From Pseudomonas sp. MYb327 (GTDB lineage Bacteria > Pseudomonadota > Gammaproteobacteria > Pseudomonadales > Pseudomonadaceae), in NCBI RefSeq assembly GCF_040438925.1, contig NZ_CP159258.1, forward strand, positions 1,874,001 to 1,938,000: a stretch of DNA of 64,000 nucleotides, given 5' to 3'. Made by a program: the position numbers and the translations under genes. Of this stretch, positions 18,994-28,493 are shown in pieces; position 1 is the stretch's first letter; every line of letters begins with the position of its first letter. The notes under the pieces were generated by a model. The model saw nothing but the letters and a program-made list of their open reading frames with translations, was not told where the DNA came from and searched no databases.

Positions 18994-20739
18994 CTACTTT
19001 TGAGCGACTTCGGAAACCACTGGCGCCACTTTGGGCTTGATCAGGCTGAAGTCAATCAATGGCCGTTGCTGCCGTTCGTAAGGGTTGCCGATCAGCAACG
19101 GTCGTGGCTTGAAGCTGTCGCTGACCACGCTCTTGCTGCGATCCAGTTCATCGAAACTCAGGCCCGCCAGATCCGCCCAGGTATGGATCAGATGCGAGCT
19201 GCTATACGGCCGCGCCAAATCACCTGCAAAGCTCCAGTCATGGCTTTCGCGCCATTTCGGCGACGCCCAGGCCATGAACGGAATGGTGTACATCGGCGCA
19301 GTCGGCTTGCTCTCGTTGCGCCCAAGGGTGCTATGCCCAACGGAATCGAAAACGTCTTCGCCATGGTCGGAGAGGTACAGCAGGAAACCATTCGGATCAG
19401 TCTTGGCGTAATCCTTGATCAGGCTCGACACCACGAAGTCGTTGTACAGCACCGCGTTGTCATAGCTGTTGTAGGTCGGCAATTGATCGTCACGCACGCC
19501 CGCCGGAACGCCGTTGCGGTCCTTGAACTTGTCGAAGGTTGAAGGATAACGGTACTGGTAGCTCATGTGCGTGCCGAGCAAATGCACGACGATCAGCTTG
19601 CGCGGCGCGGCGTCTGCCAGGGCCTTGTTGAAGGGCTCGATCACGTCGCCATCGTACTGGGCGGCGTTCTGGTTGCGATTGTTGTTCAGGTACACCTGCT
19701 CGTCGGCCTGCTCGGAGAAGGTCGTGAGCATGGTGTTGCGCTTGGTCATGGTCTGCTGATTGGTGATCCAGAAGGTCTTGTAACCTGCCTGTTTCATCAT
19801 GCTCACCAGCGACGGCGTTGACAGGTACAGCTCGGGATTGTCCTCGTCGGCGAACGTCAGCACCTGCTGCAACGCCTCAATGGTGTAGGGGCGCGGGGTG
19901 ATGACGTTGTCGAAGACCGACAATTGATCCTTGAGCTTGTCGAGCTCCGGGGTGGTTTGCCGAGGGTAGCCGTACAGGCTCATGCGCTGACGGTTGGTGG
20001 ATTCGCCAATCACCAGCACCAGGGTCGCGGGCTGGTTGGCCATCGAGTCCTTGAGGTTGTGCAGCGGCGGGATCTTGCTGGCACTGTCGAGCATGTCCTG
20101 CATGCCGGCCAGGGTGTCCAGATATCGGTGATAGGCCACGGCCATCTGCCACGGCACTGCGGGCTCGATGCGGGTTTCGAATTTCTCGAAGCCGTCGGCG
20201 AAATTGCCGGTACGCATCGTCTGCTTGACCAGCGGATAACCGATCACCGCCACTACAATGGCTGTTGCGGCAACCAATGCCTGGCCGCGAGGCAGGTACA
20301 CCGGGCGCAAGCGTGTCCACAGGAAATAGGCAAAGGCTGTGTGAGCGAGGAAGGCGAGCACCATCCACCAGGCAAAGTACTGAGTCATGTACTCGCCGGC
20401 TTCAGACACGTTCGACTCGAACATGATGAAGATGACGCTTTGCGAGAATTCCTGCTGATAGATGAAGAAGTAACCCAGGCTGGCCATGGAACAGGCCCAC
20501 AGCACCACGCCGATCAGCGCAGCCATGACACGCGTTTGCTTGGGGAACAGCAGCATCGGCGCAAGCCAGATGGCACTCATCACAAAGGCTTGGCGGAAGC
20601 CGGTGAAACCGGAGGTGCCCGTCAATTGGATCAGCAGTTGGGTGATGCCGGAAAAATACCAGAAGAACAGGAATAGCCAGAGAAATCCTGCCCAATCGAA
20701 ACCTTTCGCAGACGTCTCGCTGCGTTTAAACCAAGCCAT
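18994..20739 (-). CDS. cptA: Phosphoethanolamine transferase CptA
   Basis: The start is taken at 20739 (MAWFKRSETSAKGFDWAGF), giving 581 residues, the length of E. coli CptA/YijP. About five N-terminal membrane helices (residues 17-190) anchor a periplasmic sulfatase-fold domain. The active-site stretch LVIGESTNRQRMSLYGYPR carries the nucleophilic Thr, and LHLLGTH-type (VVHLLGTHMSYQYRYP) and LSDHGEDVFD motifs hold metal ligands. It would transfer phosphoethanolamine to lipopolysaccharide, affecting surface charge. The gene is monocistronic. Confidence 0.9.
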   Translation of the reverse strand: MAWFKRSETSAKGFDWAGFLWLFLFFWYFSGITQLLIQLTGTSGFTGFRQAFVMSAIWLAPMLLFPKQTRVMAALIGVVLWACSMASLGYFFIYQQEFSQSVIFIMFESNVSEAGEYMTQYFAWWMVLAFLAHTAFAYFLWTRLRPVYLPRGQALVAATAIVVAVIGYPLVKQTMRTGNFADGFEKFETRIEPAVPWQMAVAYHRYLDTLAGMQDMLDSASKIPPLHNLKDSMANQPATLVLVIGESTNRQRMSLYGYPRQTTPELDKLKDQLSVFDNVITPRPYTIEALQQVLTFADEDNPELYLSTPSLVSMMKQAGYKTFWITNQQTMTKRNTMLTTFSEQADEQVYLNNNRNQNAAQYDGDVIEPFNKALADAAPRKLIVVHLLGTHMSYQYRYPSTFDKFKDRNGVPAGVRDDQLPTYNSYDNAVLYNDFVVSSLIKDYAKTDPNGFLLYLSDHGEDVFDSVGHSTLGRNESKPTAPMYTIPFMAWASPKWRESHDWSFAGDLARPYSSSHLIHTWADLAGLSFDELDRSKSVVSDSFKPRPLLIGNPYERQQRPLIDFSLIKPKVAPVVSEVAQK

Positions 20740-20939
20740 TCCACGCTCCAGCCAAAATTCACTTCCACCGCCAGGCCACAGATGCAGCCGACGAACGGAG
20801 GGCGCACGGAAACCGGGCGGCCACAAGGACCGTGAGTATCAACAAGGAGATGTGAAAACTTCGTGAGTTGCCAGGACTGGCAAAGATCGATGGCGTATCG
20901 GAAACAGCGAACGGCTGCTTCCGATTCAAGCGAGGAGAG

Positions 20940-21116
20940 TCAGGCGTGGGGAGCGCGTTGGGTGACGGGTAAGGGCTGTTGGCCCTGGACCAGCATGCGC
21001 AGTTGCGCAAGCTCATGCTTCAACTGATCGCGCTCGTCTTTCAACTGGCGCAATTCATCGCGGCGGATACTGACGTAAAGGGTTTGTACTGGCAGTGCGG
21101 TGTGTACTGTGCCCAT
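20940..21116 (-). CDS. Small coiled-coil protein (58 residues)
   Basis: ATG at 21116 follows GAGGTG at 4-bp spacing. The product has 58 residues: a short leading strand (TALPVQTLYVSIRR), then a charged heptad-like helix (DELRQLKDERDQLKHELAQL) and a Pro/Gln tail. The bZIP-like Leu spacing predicts a dimeric coiled coil. Too short for routine gene calls, but the ribosome-binding site and the amphipathic pattern support it. Function unknown. It diverges from gnd. Confidence 0.6.
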   Translation of the reverse strand: MGTVHTALPVQTLYVSIRRDELRQLKDERDQLKHELAQLRMLVQGQQPLPVTQRAPHA

Positions 21117-21390
21117 TGCTCACCTCGCAAATGGCGTGTCTCAACTGTAGGAGTGCCCCCGAAATCAGAGGCTGACCTACTATCGGCGCCAATTTTGATT
21201 TCTTTTGCTCCCGAAGGGAACTTTTTTATTTTTCATGGTCGTTGTGTCTTCGGCACGATTCCCGACGTTATCAATCAGGATCGGGCACAATGCCCGGAAA
21301 CTTCACGCCAACGCTCTGGACTAACCCTCATTAGTCGCGTTGGGCTATAACCATTGACACACATTTATTTGTAGTAGGGAGCATCAGCAC

Positions 21391-22371
21391 ATGCAACTCG
21401 GGATTATTGGACTGGGCCGCATGGGCGGTAATATTGCGCGGCGCCTGATGCTCAACGGGCATACCACCGTTGTGTACGACCGCAATACCGCCTTCGTCGA
21501 GACCCTGGCTGAAGAGGGCGCTACCGGCGTCGCCGATTTGCCAGCCCTGGTCGCTGGCCTGGCCAAACCACGAGCGGTGTGGGTCATGCTGCCGGCAGGC
21601 GCACCGACCGAAGACACCATCGACACCTTGAGCACCTTGCTCGAAGCCGGCGATACCATCATCGACGGCGGCAACACCTTCTATAAGGACGACATCCGTC
21701 GCGCGAAAACCCTTGCGGAAAAAGGCCTGCACTACATCGACGTCGGCACCTCCGGCGGCGTATGGGGCCTGGAGCGCGGTTACTGCATGATGATCGGCGG
21801 CGATGCCGAGACCGTTACTCGCCTTGATCCGCTGTTCAAGACCCTGGCCCCGGGCATGGGCGACATTCCGCGTACCAAGGACCGCAAGTCCGATGACGAT
21901 CGTGCCGAGCACGGCTACATCCACGCCGGTCCTGCCGGTGCCGGGCATTTCGTCAAGATGATCCACAACGGTATCGAGTACGGAATGATGCAGGCCTTTG
22001 CCGAAGGCTTCGACATCCTGAAAACCAAGTCCAGCGAAATCCTGCCGCCAGATCAGCGTTTTGACCTGAACGTCGCCGACATCGCCGAAGTCTGGCGTCG
22101 TGGCAGCGTAGTGTCCTCGTGGCTGCTCGACCTGACCGCCGACGCCCTGGCCAGCGATTCGAAACTCGACGGTTATTCCGGTTCCGTAGCGGACAGCGGT
22201 GAAGGCCAGTGGACCATCGAGGCCGCCATGGAACAAGCGGTGCCGGTGCCAGTGCTGTCGAACTCGCTGTTCTCCCGCTACCGCTCGCGCGGCCAGGGCA
22301 CCTTTGGCGACAAAGTCCTCTCCGCCCAGCGCTTCGGCTTCGGTGGCCACAAGGAGACTGCGAAAAAATGA
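21391..22371 (+). CDS. gnd: 6-phosphogluconate dehydrogenase, short (GntZ-type) form
   Basis: The protein has 326 residues, the short class often preferring NAD+, against about 470 for the NADP+ enterobacterial form. The Rossmann loop is [15 protein letters not shown] (3-17). [20 protein letters not shown] and the catalytic Lys/His region [17 protein letters not shown] follow. It oxidises 6-phosphogluconate to ribulose 5-phosphate. Its stop overlaps the zwf start (ATGA), and zwf in turn overlaps a HAD gene, making a three-gene operon. A TTGACA-like -35 lies about 35 bp upstream of the start. Confidence 0.95.
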   Translation: MQLGIIGLGRMGGNIARRLMLNGHTTVVYDRNTAFVETLAEEGATGVADLPALVAGLAKPRAVWVMLPAGAPTEDTIDTLSTLLEAGDTIIDGGNTFYKDDIRRAKTLAEKGLHYIDVGTSGGVWGLERGYCMMIGGDAETVTRLDPLFKTLAPGMGDIPRTKDRKSDDDRAEHGYIHAGPAGAGHFVKMIHNGIEYGMMQAFAEGFDILKTKSSEILPPDQRFDLNVADIAEVWRRGSVVSSWLLDLTADALASDSKLDGYSGSVADSGEGQWTIEAAMEQAVPVPVLSNSLFSRYRSRGQGTFGDKVLSAQRFGFGGHKETAKK

Positions 22372-23891
22372 CCCATGGGATCCGCAGGAAATCCAAGACT
22401 GAACCCGCGCCACCCACCACGCTGTTCCTGTTCGGCGCCCACGGTGATCTGGTCAAGCGCCTGCTGATGCCGGCGCTGTACAACCTCAAGCGCGACGGTT
22501 TACTCGGAGATGGACTGCGGATCATCGGCGTTGACCACAACGCCATCAGCGATGAAGGTTTCGCGAAAAAACTCGAAGACTTCATTCGCAGCGAGGTGGC
22601 CGCCAAAGTGGGCAAGGGCGATCAGTCCCTTGATCCGGACGTGTGGGCCAATCTCGCCAAGGGCATCAGCTACGTCCAGGGCGACTTCCTGGACGACAGC
22701 ACTTATCAAGCGCTGGCGGCGAAAATCGCCGACAGCGGCACTGGCAATGCGGTGTTTTACCTGGCCACCGCGCCGCGTTTTTTCAGTGAAGTGGTGCGCC
22801 GACTCGGCGCGTCCGGTTTGCTGGAAGAAAGCCCCGAAGCGTTCCGCAGGGTGGTGATCGAAAAACCCTTCGGTTCCGATCTGCAAACCGCCGAAGCCTT
22901 GAACGCCTGCTTGCTCAAGGTCATGACGGAAAAGCAGATCTATCGCATCGATCACTACCTGGGCAAGGAAACCGTGCAGAACATTCTGGTCAGCCGTTTC
23001 TCCAACAGCCTGTTCGAAGCGTTCTGGAACAACCACTACATCGACCACGTGCAAATTACCGCCGCCGAAACCGTCGGCGTGGAAACCCGTGGCAGTTTTT
23101 ACGAACACACCGGAGCCCTGCGGGACATGGTGCCCAATCACCTGTTCCAGCTGCTGGCAATGGTGGCCATGGAGCCACCGGCCGCGTTCGGCGCCGATGC
23201 GGTTCGCGGCGAGAAAGCCAAAGTGGTCGGGGCGATCCGTCCCTGGTCGGTGGAGGAGGCCCGGGCCAATTCGGTTCGCGGCCAATACACCGCTGGCGAA
23301 GTCGATGGCAAGGCACTGCCGGGTTATCGCGAGGAAGACAAGGTGGCGCCCGGCAGCACCACCGAAACCTATGTCGCACTCAAAGTCATGATCGACAACT
23401 GGCGCTGGGTCGGCGTGCCGTTCTACCTGCGCACCGGCAAGCGCATGAGCGTGCGCGACACCGAGATCGTCATCTGCTTCAAACCGGCGCCCTATGCGCA
23501 GTTCCGGGATACCGAAGTCGATGAGTTGGCGCCGACGTATCTGCGGATTCAGATTCAACCCAACGAAGGCATGTGGTTCGATCTCCTGGCCAAGCGGCCC
23601 GGGCAGGCCCTGAAGATGGATAACATCGAACTGGGGTTTGCCTACAAGGACTTCTTTGAGATGCAGCCATCCACCGGCTATGAAACCCTGATCTACGACT
23701 GTCTGACCGGCGATCAGACGCTGTTTCAGCGTGCCGATAACATCGAGAATGGCTGGCGTGCCGTGCAGCCGTTCCTTGATGCCTGGCAGCAGGACGCCAC
23801 GGTGCAGGGCTATGCTGCGGGTGAAGATGGACCGCAAGCGGCCGAAGGATTACTGACTCGCGATGGACGCGTCTGGCATGGGCTCGGATGA
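22368..23891 (+). CDS. zwf: Glucose-6-phosphate 1-dehydrogenase
   Basis: Starting at the ATG that overlaps the gnd stop gives 507 residues, the usual length. The N-terminal nucleotide loop is [14 protein letters not shown], with GAHGDLV matching the GxxGDLA fingerprint. The substrate-binding signature RIDHYLGKE is present. It catalyses the first oxidative step of the pentose phosphate and Entner-Doudoroff routes. Pseudomonads usually carry another zwf next to hexR/pgl/eda; this gnd-linked copy corresponds to the second isozyme (zwfB type in P. putida, from background knowledge). Confidence 0.95.
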   Translation: MTHGIRRKSKTEPAPPTTLFLFGAHGDLVKRLLMPALYNLKRDGLLGDGLRIIGVDHNAISDEGFAKKLEDFIRSEVAAKVGKGDQSLDPDVWANLAKGISYVQGDFLDDSTYQALAAKIADSGTGNAVFYLATAPRFFSEVVRRLGASGLLEESPEAFRRVVIEKPFGSDLQTAEALNACLLKVMTEKQIYRIDHYLGKETVQNILVSRFSNSLFEAFWNNHYIDHVQITAAETVGVETRGSFYEHTGALRDMVPNHLFQLLAMVAMEPPAAFGADAVRGEKAKVVGAIRPWSVEEARANSVRGQYTAGEVDGKALPGYREEDKVAPGSTTETYVALKVMIDNWRWVGVPFYLRTGKRMSVRDTEIVICFKPAPYAQFRDTEVDELAPTYLRIQIQPNEGMWFDLLAKRPGQALKMDNIELGFAYKDFFEMQPSTGYETLIYDCLTGDQTLFQRADNIENGWRAVQPFLDAWQQDATVQGYAAGEDGPQAAEGLLTRDGRVWHGLG

Positions 23892-24724
23892 GTGAACTGA
23901 CGCAACAGCCCGTTCGTTTCCTGCTCAGCGACATGGACGGCACATTGTTGTTGCCCGACCACAGCCTCAGCCAACGCACCGTTGACGCGGTGCGCTCGTT
24001 GCGCGAAGCCGGCGTCCTGTTCAGCCTGGCTACCGGCCGCCCACCCAAGGCCATGCTGCAAGTCATTGAAGCCCTGGGCGTCGATCTGCCGACGGCAGCG
24101 TTCAATGGCGGCACCCTGGTAAATCCGGACGGCAGTCTGCTGATCGCGCATTATTTGCCCGCCAATGCCGCGTTGACCTCGCTGGCGTTGTTTGCCGATC
24201 AACCGGACATTGAGGTTTGGGTCTTCAGTGGGGGCGACTGGTTGGTGAAAGATCCGGGCGGCCCGATGGTGCCACGGGAGCAACATGGCCTCGGTTACCC
24301 ACCGGTGACGGTCGAAAGCTTCGAGCCATTTCTTGCCCGCATCGACAAGATTGTCGCGGCCAGTAACAACACCCAATTGCTGGTTGAACTCGAGGCACAG
24401 TTACTGCCCAAGGTGGAAGGGCTGGCCCAGGTTTCGCGCTCGCAACCGGTGTATCTGGACGTCACTGCGATGCAGGCCAACAAAGGGGACGCGCTGGCGA
24501 CACTGGCCGAGTTTCTCGGCGTGCCGCTAGAGCTGACGGCGGCCATGGGCGATGGTGGCAACGACCCGGCCATGTTCCATCGCGCCGGGTTGTCGATTGC
24601 CATGGGGCAGGCCGAGGACGAAGTGAGGCGCCAGGCTGACGTGGTGACGGGCGCCAACACCGAGGACGGTGCGGCGCAGGCTATTGAGCGCTACATCCTC
24701 CCTCGGATAAGCCCACATTCTTGA
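23888..24724 (+). CDS. HAD-superfamily (Cof-type) sugar phosphatase
   Basis: The protein has 278 residues. HAD motif I is LLSDMDGTLL (nucleophile Asp and acid/base Asp), motif II lies in FSLATGR, the conserved Lys is in MQANKGDAL, and motif IV is GDGGNDPAMF. A C2-type cap lies between motifs II and III, as in Cof/YidA/YbhA proteins. It overlaps the zwf stop, so it is coupled to gnd and zwf. A role in dephosphorylating a sugar phosphate or damaged lactone from this pathway is inferred. The coding strand switches after it. Confidence 0.88.
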   Translation: MSELTQQPVRFLLSDMDGTLLLPDHSLSQRTVDAVRSLREAGVLFSLATGRPPKAMLQVIEALGVDLPTAAFNGGTLVNPDGSLLIAHYLPANAALTSLALFADQPDIEVWVFSGGDWLVKDPGGPMVPREQHGLGYPPVTVESFEPFLARIDKIVAASNNTQLLVELEAQLLPKVEGLAQVSRSQPVYLDVTAMQANKGDALATLAEFLGVPLELTAAMGDGGNDPAMFHRAGLSIAMGQAEDEVRRQADVVTGANTEDGAAQAIERYILPRISPHS

Positions 24725-24729
24725 TTGTG

Positions 24730-26232
24730 TTACAGCCAGAAACTCACGGCGTACCAGCCTAAAACTCCCATCACCACGGTATACGGCAACGCCATCCACA
24801 CCATCCGTCCGTACGATAGCCGAATCAGCGGCGCAATCGCCGACGTCAACAGAAACAGAAACGCAGCCTGGCCGTTCGGCGTCGCCACGCTTGGCAGGTT
24901 GGTGCCCGTGTTGATCGCAATGGCCAACGTTTCGAAATGCTCACGGCTCATGTGCCCGGAGATGAACGCCCGCTTCACTTCAGTGATGTAAATGGTCGCC
25001 ACGAACACGTTGTCACTGATCGCCGAGAGCAGGCCGTTGGCGATGAACAGCATGCCCGGTTGTTGATCGGCCGGCAGGGCCAGTACCCACTGGATCAGCG
25101 GTGTGAACAGTTGCTGATCATGAATCACTGCGACCACGGCGAAAAACACCACCAACAAAGAGGTAAACGGCATGGCGTCCTTGAACGCGGTGCCCAGACG
25201 GTGTTCGTCGGTGATCCCGGTGAACGCGGTGATCAACACGATCACCATTAAACCGATCAAGCCGACTTCCGCTATATGAAACGCCAACGAGGCGATCAGG
25301 ATCAGCGCCGCCAACCCTTGCACGATGAGCGCAGCACGCTGGCGCGCAGTGCGTTCGGCGCTGTCTTCGGCTGCGTAGTTGGCCAGCACGGCGCGGACGT
25401 TATCCGGCAGTAGCGTGCCGTAACCGAACCAGCGCAGTTTCTCCAGCAGCACGCAGGTCACGAGACCCGCCAACAGCACTGGCAGCGAAACCGGGGCAAC
25501 CTTCAGAAAGAAATCCGAGAAATGCCAGCCCATCTCATGACCGATCAACAGGTTCTGCGGCTCGCCTACCAAGGTACACACACCACCCAGCGCCGTACCC
25601 ACTGCGCCGTGCATCAGCAGGCTGCGCAGAAATGCGCGGAACTGATCAAGGTCACCGTGGTGAAGGGTGGGCAGATTTTGATCGTCGCTGAATGCGCTGT
25701 CCTGACGAGGATCGGTGCCCGAGGCAACGCGGTGATACACCGAGTAAAACCCGACGGCGGCGCTGATGATCACCGCAGTGACGGTCAATGCATCAAGAAA
25801 AGCCGACAGAAACGCTGATAAAAAGCAGAACATCAACGCCAGCAGCGCCTTGGAGCGCACTCCGAGCAACAGGCGCGAGAACAGAAACAGCAACAGGTCC
25901 TTCATGAAGTAGATGCCGGCCACCATGAACATCAGCAGCAGGATCACCGGGAAGTTGTGCACCAGTTCATCGTAGAGCGCTTGTGGAGTGGTCATTTTCA
26001 GCAGCAACGCTTCAACCAACAACAAGCCGCCGGGCATCAACGGATAGCACTTGAGCGCCATGGCCAGGGTGAAAATGAACTCCAGCACCAGCAACCAACC
26101 GGCCGCCACCGGACCTGCGGTCCACAGCACCAGGGCATTGAGAATCAGGAAGCCAACAATACAAGCCTTATACCAGCGAGGAGAGTTACCGAGAAAGTTA
26201 TGCGCGAACGCCTGGGCCATGGAGCCGGACAT
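24730..26232 (-). CDS. nhaB: Na+/H+ antiporter NhaB
   Basis: This 500-residue inner-membrane protein has about 12-13 helices. The opening [20 protein letters not shown] and the stretches [19 protein letters not shown] and [19 protein letters not shown] are characteristic of NhaB. It expels Na+ in exchange for protons and helps pH and salt tolerance. It is convergent with the HAD gene, with only five bases between the stops. Confidence 0.94.
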   Translation of the reverse strand: MSGSMAQAFAHNFLGNSPRWYKACIVGFLILNALVLWTAGPVAAGWLLVLEFIFTLAMALKCYPLMPGGLLLVEALLLKMTTPQALYDELVHNFPVILLLMFMVAGIYFMKDLLLFLFSRLLLGVRSKALLALMFCFLSAFLSAFLDALTVTAVIISAAVGFYSVYHRVASGTDPRQDSAFSDDQNLPTLHHGDLDQFRAFLRSLLMHGAVGTALGGVCTLVGEPQNLLIGHEMGWHFSDFFLKVAPVSLPVLLAGLVTCVLLEKLRWFGYGTLLPDNVRAVLANYAAEDSAERTARQRAALIVQGLAALILIASLAFHIAEVGLIGLMVIVLITAFTGITDEHRLGTAFKDAMPFTSLLVVFFAVVAVIHDQQLFTPLIQWVLALPADQQPGMLFIANGLLSAISDNVFVATIYITEVKRAFISGHMSREHFETLAIAINTGTNLPSVATPNGQAAFLFLLTSAIAPLIRLSYGRMVWMALPYTVVMGVLGWYAVSFWL

Positions 26233-26285
26233 TGGCTACTCCTTGTATATAGAAGCGCGCAAGTTGCCGTAAGCAGAAAGGAAGA

Positions 26286-27599
26286 TCAAGTGTAGGAAAA
26301 ATACTTCGGCCTATCCGTGTAGCGTGCGACAACCGCTTTGTAATTGCCATCCAGCGAATAGCCGCCTACGACGATACTTCCATCAGCCTGAACCGCCACT
26401 GAAGTTGCGGTATCCAGACTGCGACCCAAGCGGGTACGAACCCAGCCATTGCCATCGCCAAAGTTGAGATCAAGCAGTCCGTCCGGGCGGTATCGACCCA
26501 GAATGAAGTCGGCCTCAATGCCGCCAATTGTCGCGCCCACCGCGATAATGCTGCCGTCCGCCTGCAACTGAACGGCGGTCCACTGACAGCCAGTGCTACC
26601 GATTTCAAGCAACTGGGGTTGACCGCTGTTGCAGTGATGGTTCGGGCGCCCGTTGTCGTGCACTTTCAGGGCGAGGCAATGCATCGGGTCTCGGCTGCTG
26701 CCAAAACAAAGCACATCACCATTGCCTTGCTGGACGATCTGGCTGACCTGCGCACTTTGCCCTTGAGCCTTGAAACTCATGAAGCCGTCCACGGCAAAAC
26801 TGACGTCGAGTCTGCCATCGGTGCGATAACGGGCCAAAAAGCCTTCTTCAGGTAAATTGATCGATCCGCCGACCAGGATCCGACCGTCGCGTTGTAACCG
26901 CAGGCTGCTGAGCCAGGTGTTCAACAGTAAGTGCCTGACCATCACAAAACCACGACCATTGAACGAGCTGTCCAATGAGCCGTCCGGTTCGAGCCGAATG
27001 AGCATGCCGGCATGATCGGCCAGTTCAAAATGATGGTTGGCCACCAACAGGATTCGTCCGTCATCCTGCACGGCAACATCACAGGCCTCGGCGCCCGGCA
27101 CGCCTGGCGGCAGCCAGGCATCGCGCACGCCGTGGGACAGATTGCCCGGCAGACGCACCACGCAACGTCCATTGTCGCCAAAACCTCTCACCGGGCGGCC
27201 CTGCTGGTCAAACAGCGCCAGCGCCGGAAGGGTGCAATGCGCATTCTCGTAGTGCAGGCCGGCGAGCAGGATACTTCCGTCGGACAGAACGTGAACCTTT
27301 CCCCCCATGGCTTCGAAGCCAGGTTCAAATTGGCCGATGACGCTACCTTGATTGCCGAATTGCAGATCGGCCGAACCGTCATCCAGCAAGCGGGCCAGGC
27401 CAAAGCGGCTACCGCCAGGTGTGCCGACCTTGGCGGCCACCAGCAAACGACCCTCGGGATCCAGGGTGATTCCGTTGGTCATGCTTGAGGTGCTGCGGGC
27501 GAAGTACACCTGGGTCTTGCCGTTGGTGGCATAGGTTTGATCGAGTTTCCCGGCAGTATCAAGTAGTGCAGGGAATCTGAAAATGGACTGGATTGACAT
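26286..27599 (-). CDS. Delta-60 repeat protein
   Basis: The start is taken at 27599 (MSIQSIFRFPALLDTAG), preceded by AAGGAGA; this gives 437 residues. Repeats of about 50-60 residues recur with the pattern D-G-R-I/L-L-V-A/G...L-A-R/Y-x-x-D-G-x-L-D-x-x-F-G/A, for example QRDGRILVGGSINL and RTDGRLDVSFAVDG, the signature of delta-60 beta-propeller-like domains. No signal peptide is visible, so location and role are unclear. Its stop lies 53 bp before the nhaB start. Confidence 0.8.
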   Translation of the reverse strand: MSIQSIFRFPALLDTAGKLDQTYATNGKTQVYFARSTSSMTNGITLDPEGRLLVAAKVGTPGGSRFGLARLLDDGSADLQFGNQGSVIGQFEPGFEAMGGKVHVLSDGSILLAGLHYENAHCTLPALALFDQQGRPVRGFGDNGRCVVRLPGNLSHGVRDAWLPPGVPGAEACDVAVQDDGRILLVANHHFELADHAGMLIRLEPDGSLDSSFNGRGFVMVRHLLLNTWLSSLRLQRDGRILVGGSINLPEEGFLARYRTDGRLDVSFAVDGFMSFKAQGQSAQVSQIVQQGNGDVLCFGSSRDPMHCLALKVHDNGRPNHHCNSGQPQLLEIGSTGCQWTAVQLQADGSIIAVGATIGGIEADFILGRYRPDGLLDLNFGDGNGWVRTRLGRSLDTATSVAVQADGSIVVGGYSLDGNYKAVVARYTDRPKYFSYT

Positions 27600-27853
27600 G
27601 AACGCATCTCCTTGCGAGTCGTCCTGATCCAGATGTTGGGGTGGCGACTGAATGTGGAGAACATTCAATCCCTGAATGATTAAACGCACAACTGTCCGAA
27701 CTTACAGGCGGAGGGTCGCTGTGTGCCACAACAGTGTCTTTTCGAACCTTTGGCAAGCCTGCATAGTATTCAGGCGAACTTGTCACAAATAGATGTGTAT
27801 CAAAAGTACAAGTGGCTGTGATTAGCCAAGCAACTAATGACAAAAAGAAGGGC

Positions 27854-27877
27854 GCGGATTACTCCGGAGTAATCCGC
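27854..27877. terminator. Perfect 24-bp palindrome after small gene
   Basis: GCGGATTACTCC is followed by GGAGTAATCCGC, an uninterrupted palindrome 7 bp after the stop of the gene at 27885-28151. Read on the minus strand it is followed by GCCCTTCTTTTT, consistent with an intrinsic terminator. Confidence 0.65.
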
Positions 27878-27884
27878 AAAAAAC

Positions 27885-28151
27885 TTAGTGCGGCATCGAC
27901 CACGATTGAAGCTTGTAGCCTTCTTTGCTTAGCTCGGCACGGGCTTGTTCCAGTAGTTTTTCAAGTTGTGCCGGATCGGTGTAGGCACTGATCGGGATCA
28001 GCTTGCGGCCTATACTGTTTTCTGTGCGATCGATAACGGTGAGGCTGAGTTCGCCGTTGCCATCCTGTGGCGCCCAAGCCACGCAGTGGAACGGCTGGAA
28101 TGCGCTGTCGGCAATCAAAAGAGCTTCGTTGATACGGAGCGGGGCGGTCAT
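27885..28151 (-). CDS. Small conserved protein, function unknown
   Basis: The start is taken at 28151 (MTAPLRINEALLIADSAFQPF), giving 88 residues. The sequence reads as a compact soluble domain: FQPFHCVAWAPQDGNGELSL, then SVIDR-like (LTVIDRTENSIGRKLIP), then a C-terminal amphipathic helix (PAQLEKLLEQARAELSKEGY). No signal peptide or membrane segment is present. I do not recognise the family. It is divergent from the sigma-54 activator. Confidence 0.7.
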   Translation of the reverse strand: MTAPLRINEALLIADSAFQPFHCVAWAPQDGNGELSLTVIDRTENSIGRKLIPISAYTDPAQLEKLLEQARAELSKEGYKLQSWSMPH

Positions 28152-28493
28152 AGAATGTTCTCTCTGTGTGCCCAATCAAGTGATGTGCCGACGGTTGGGC
28201 TTACCGTTCGGCAGTTATTGTACTGATGCCCGCAACCCCGGTTCAGGTCACACATGATCAAAAGAAATTTCAACTTTCTTTCATATGCCCGATGTTGCGG
28301 CCTGCATTGAAAGGTAAATGAAAGGTTTGGACTCGATAGGTAACTAACTATCGCGCTTCTTATAACTAGTTACGTAATAGCCCTATAGTCAAACGATACA
28401 AGACCACGTCAAATTCTTGCTAACGTTACAGCCAGGTCTGCCAAATGACTGTTTTTAATAATATTTCCTAGAATTTGGCGCCAAGGAACAGTC
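28152..28493. promoter_or_regulatory. Upstream region of the sigma-54 activator with stacked palindromes
   Basis: This 342-bp AT-rich gap holds several GTTAC/GTAAC-centred palindromes: inverted repeat GTAACTA (28340-28346) / TAGTTAC (28367-28373), TAACTAGTTA, TTACGTAA (28370-28377) and TAACGTTA (about 28421-28428). They are candidate operators. No extra gene was seen. Confidence 0.4.

Noticed and set aside
22500..23837. 445-codon minus-strand frame opposite zwf
   Set aside because: Shadow of zwf; no ribosome-binding site or domain.
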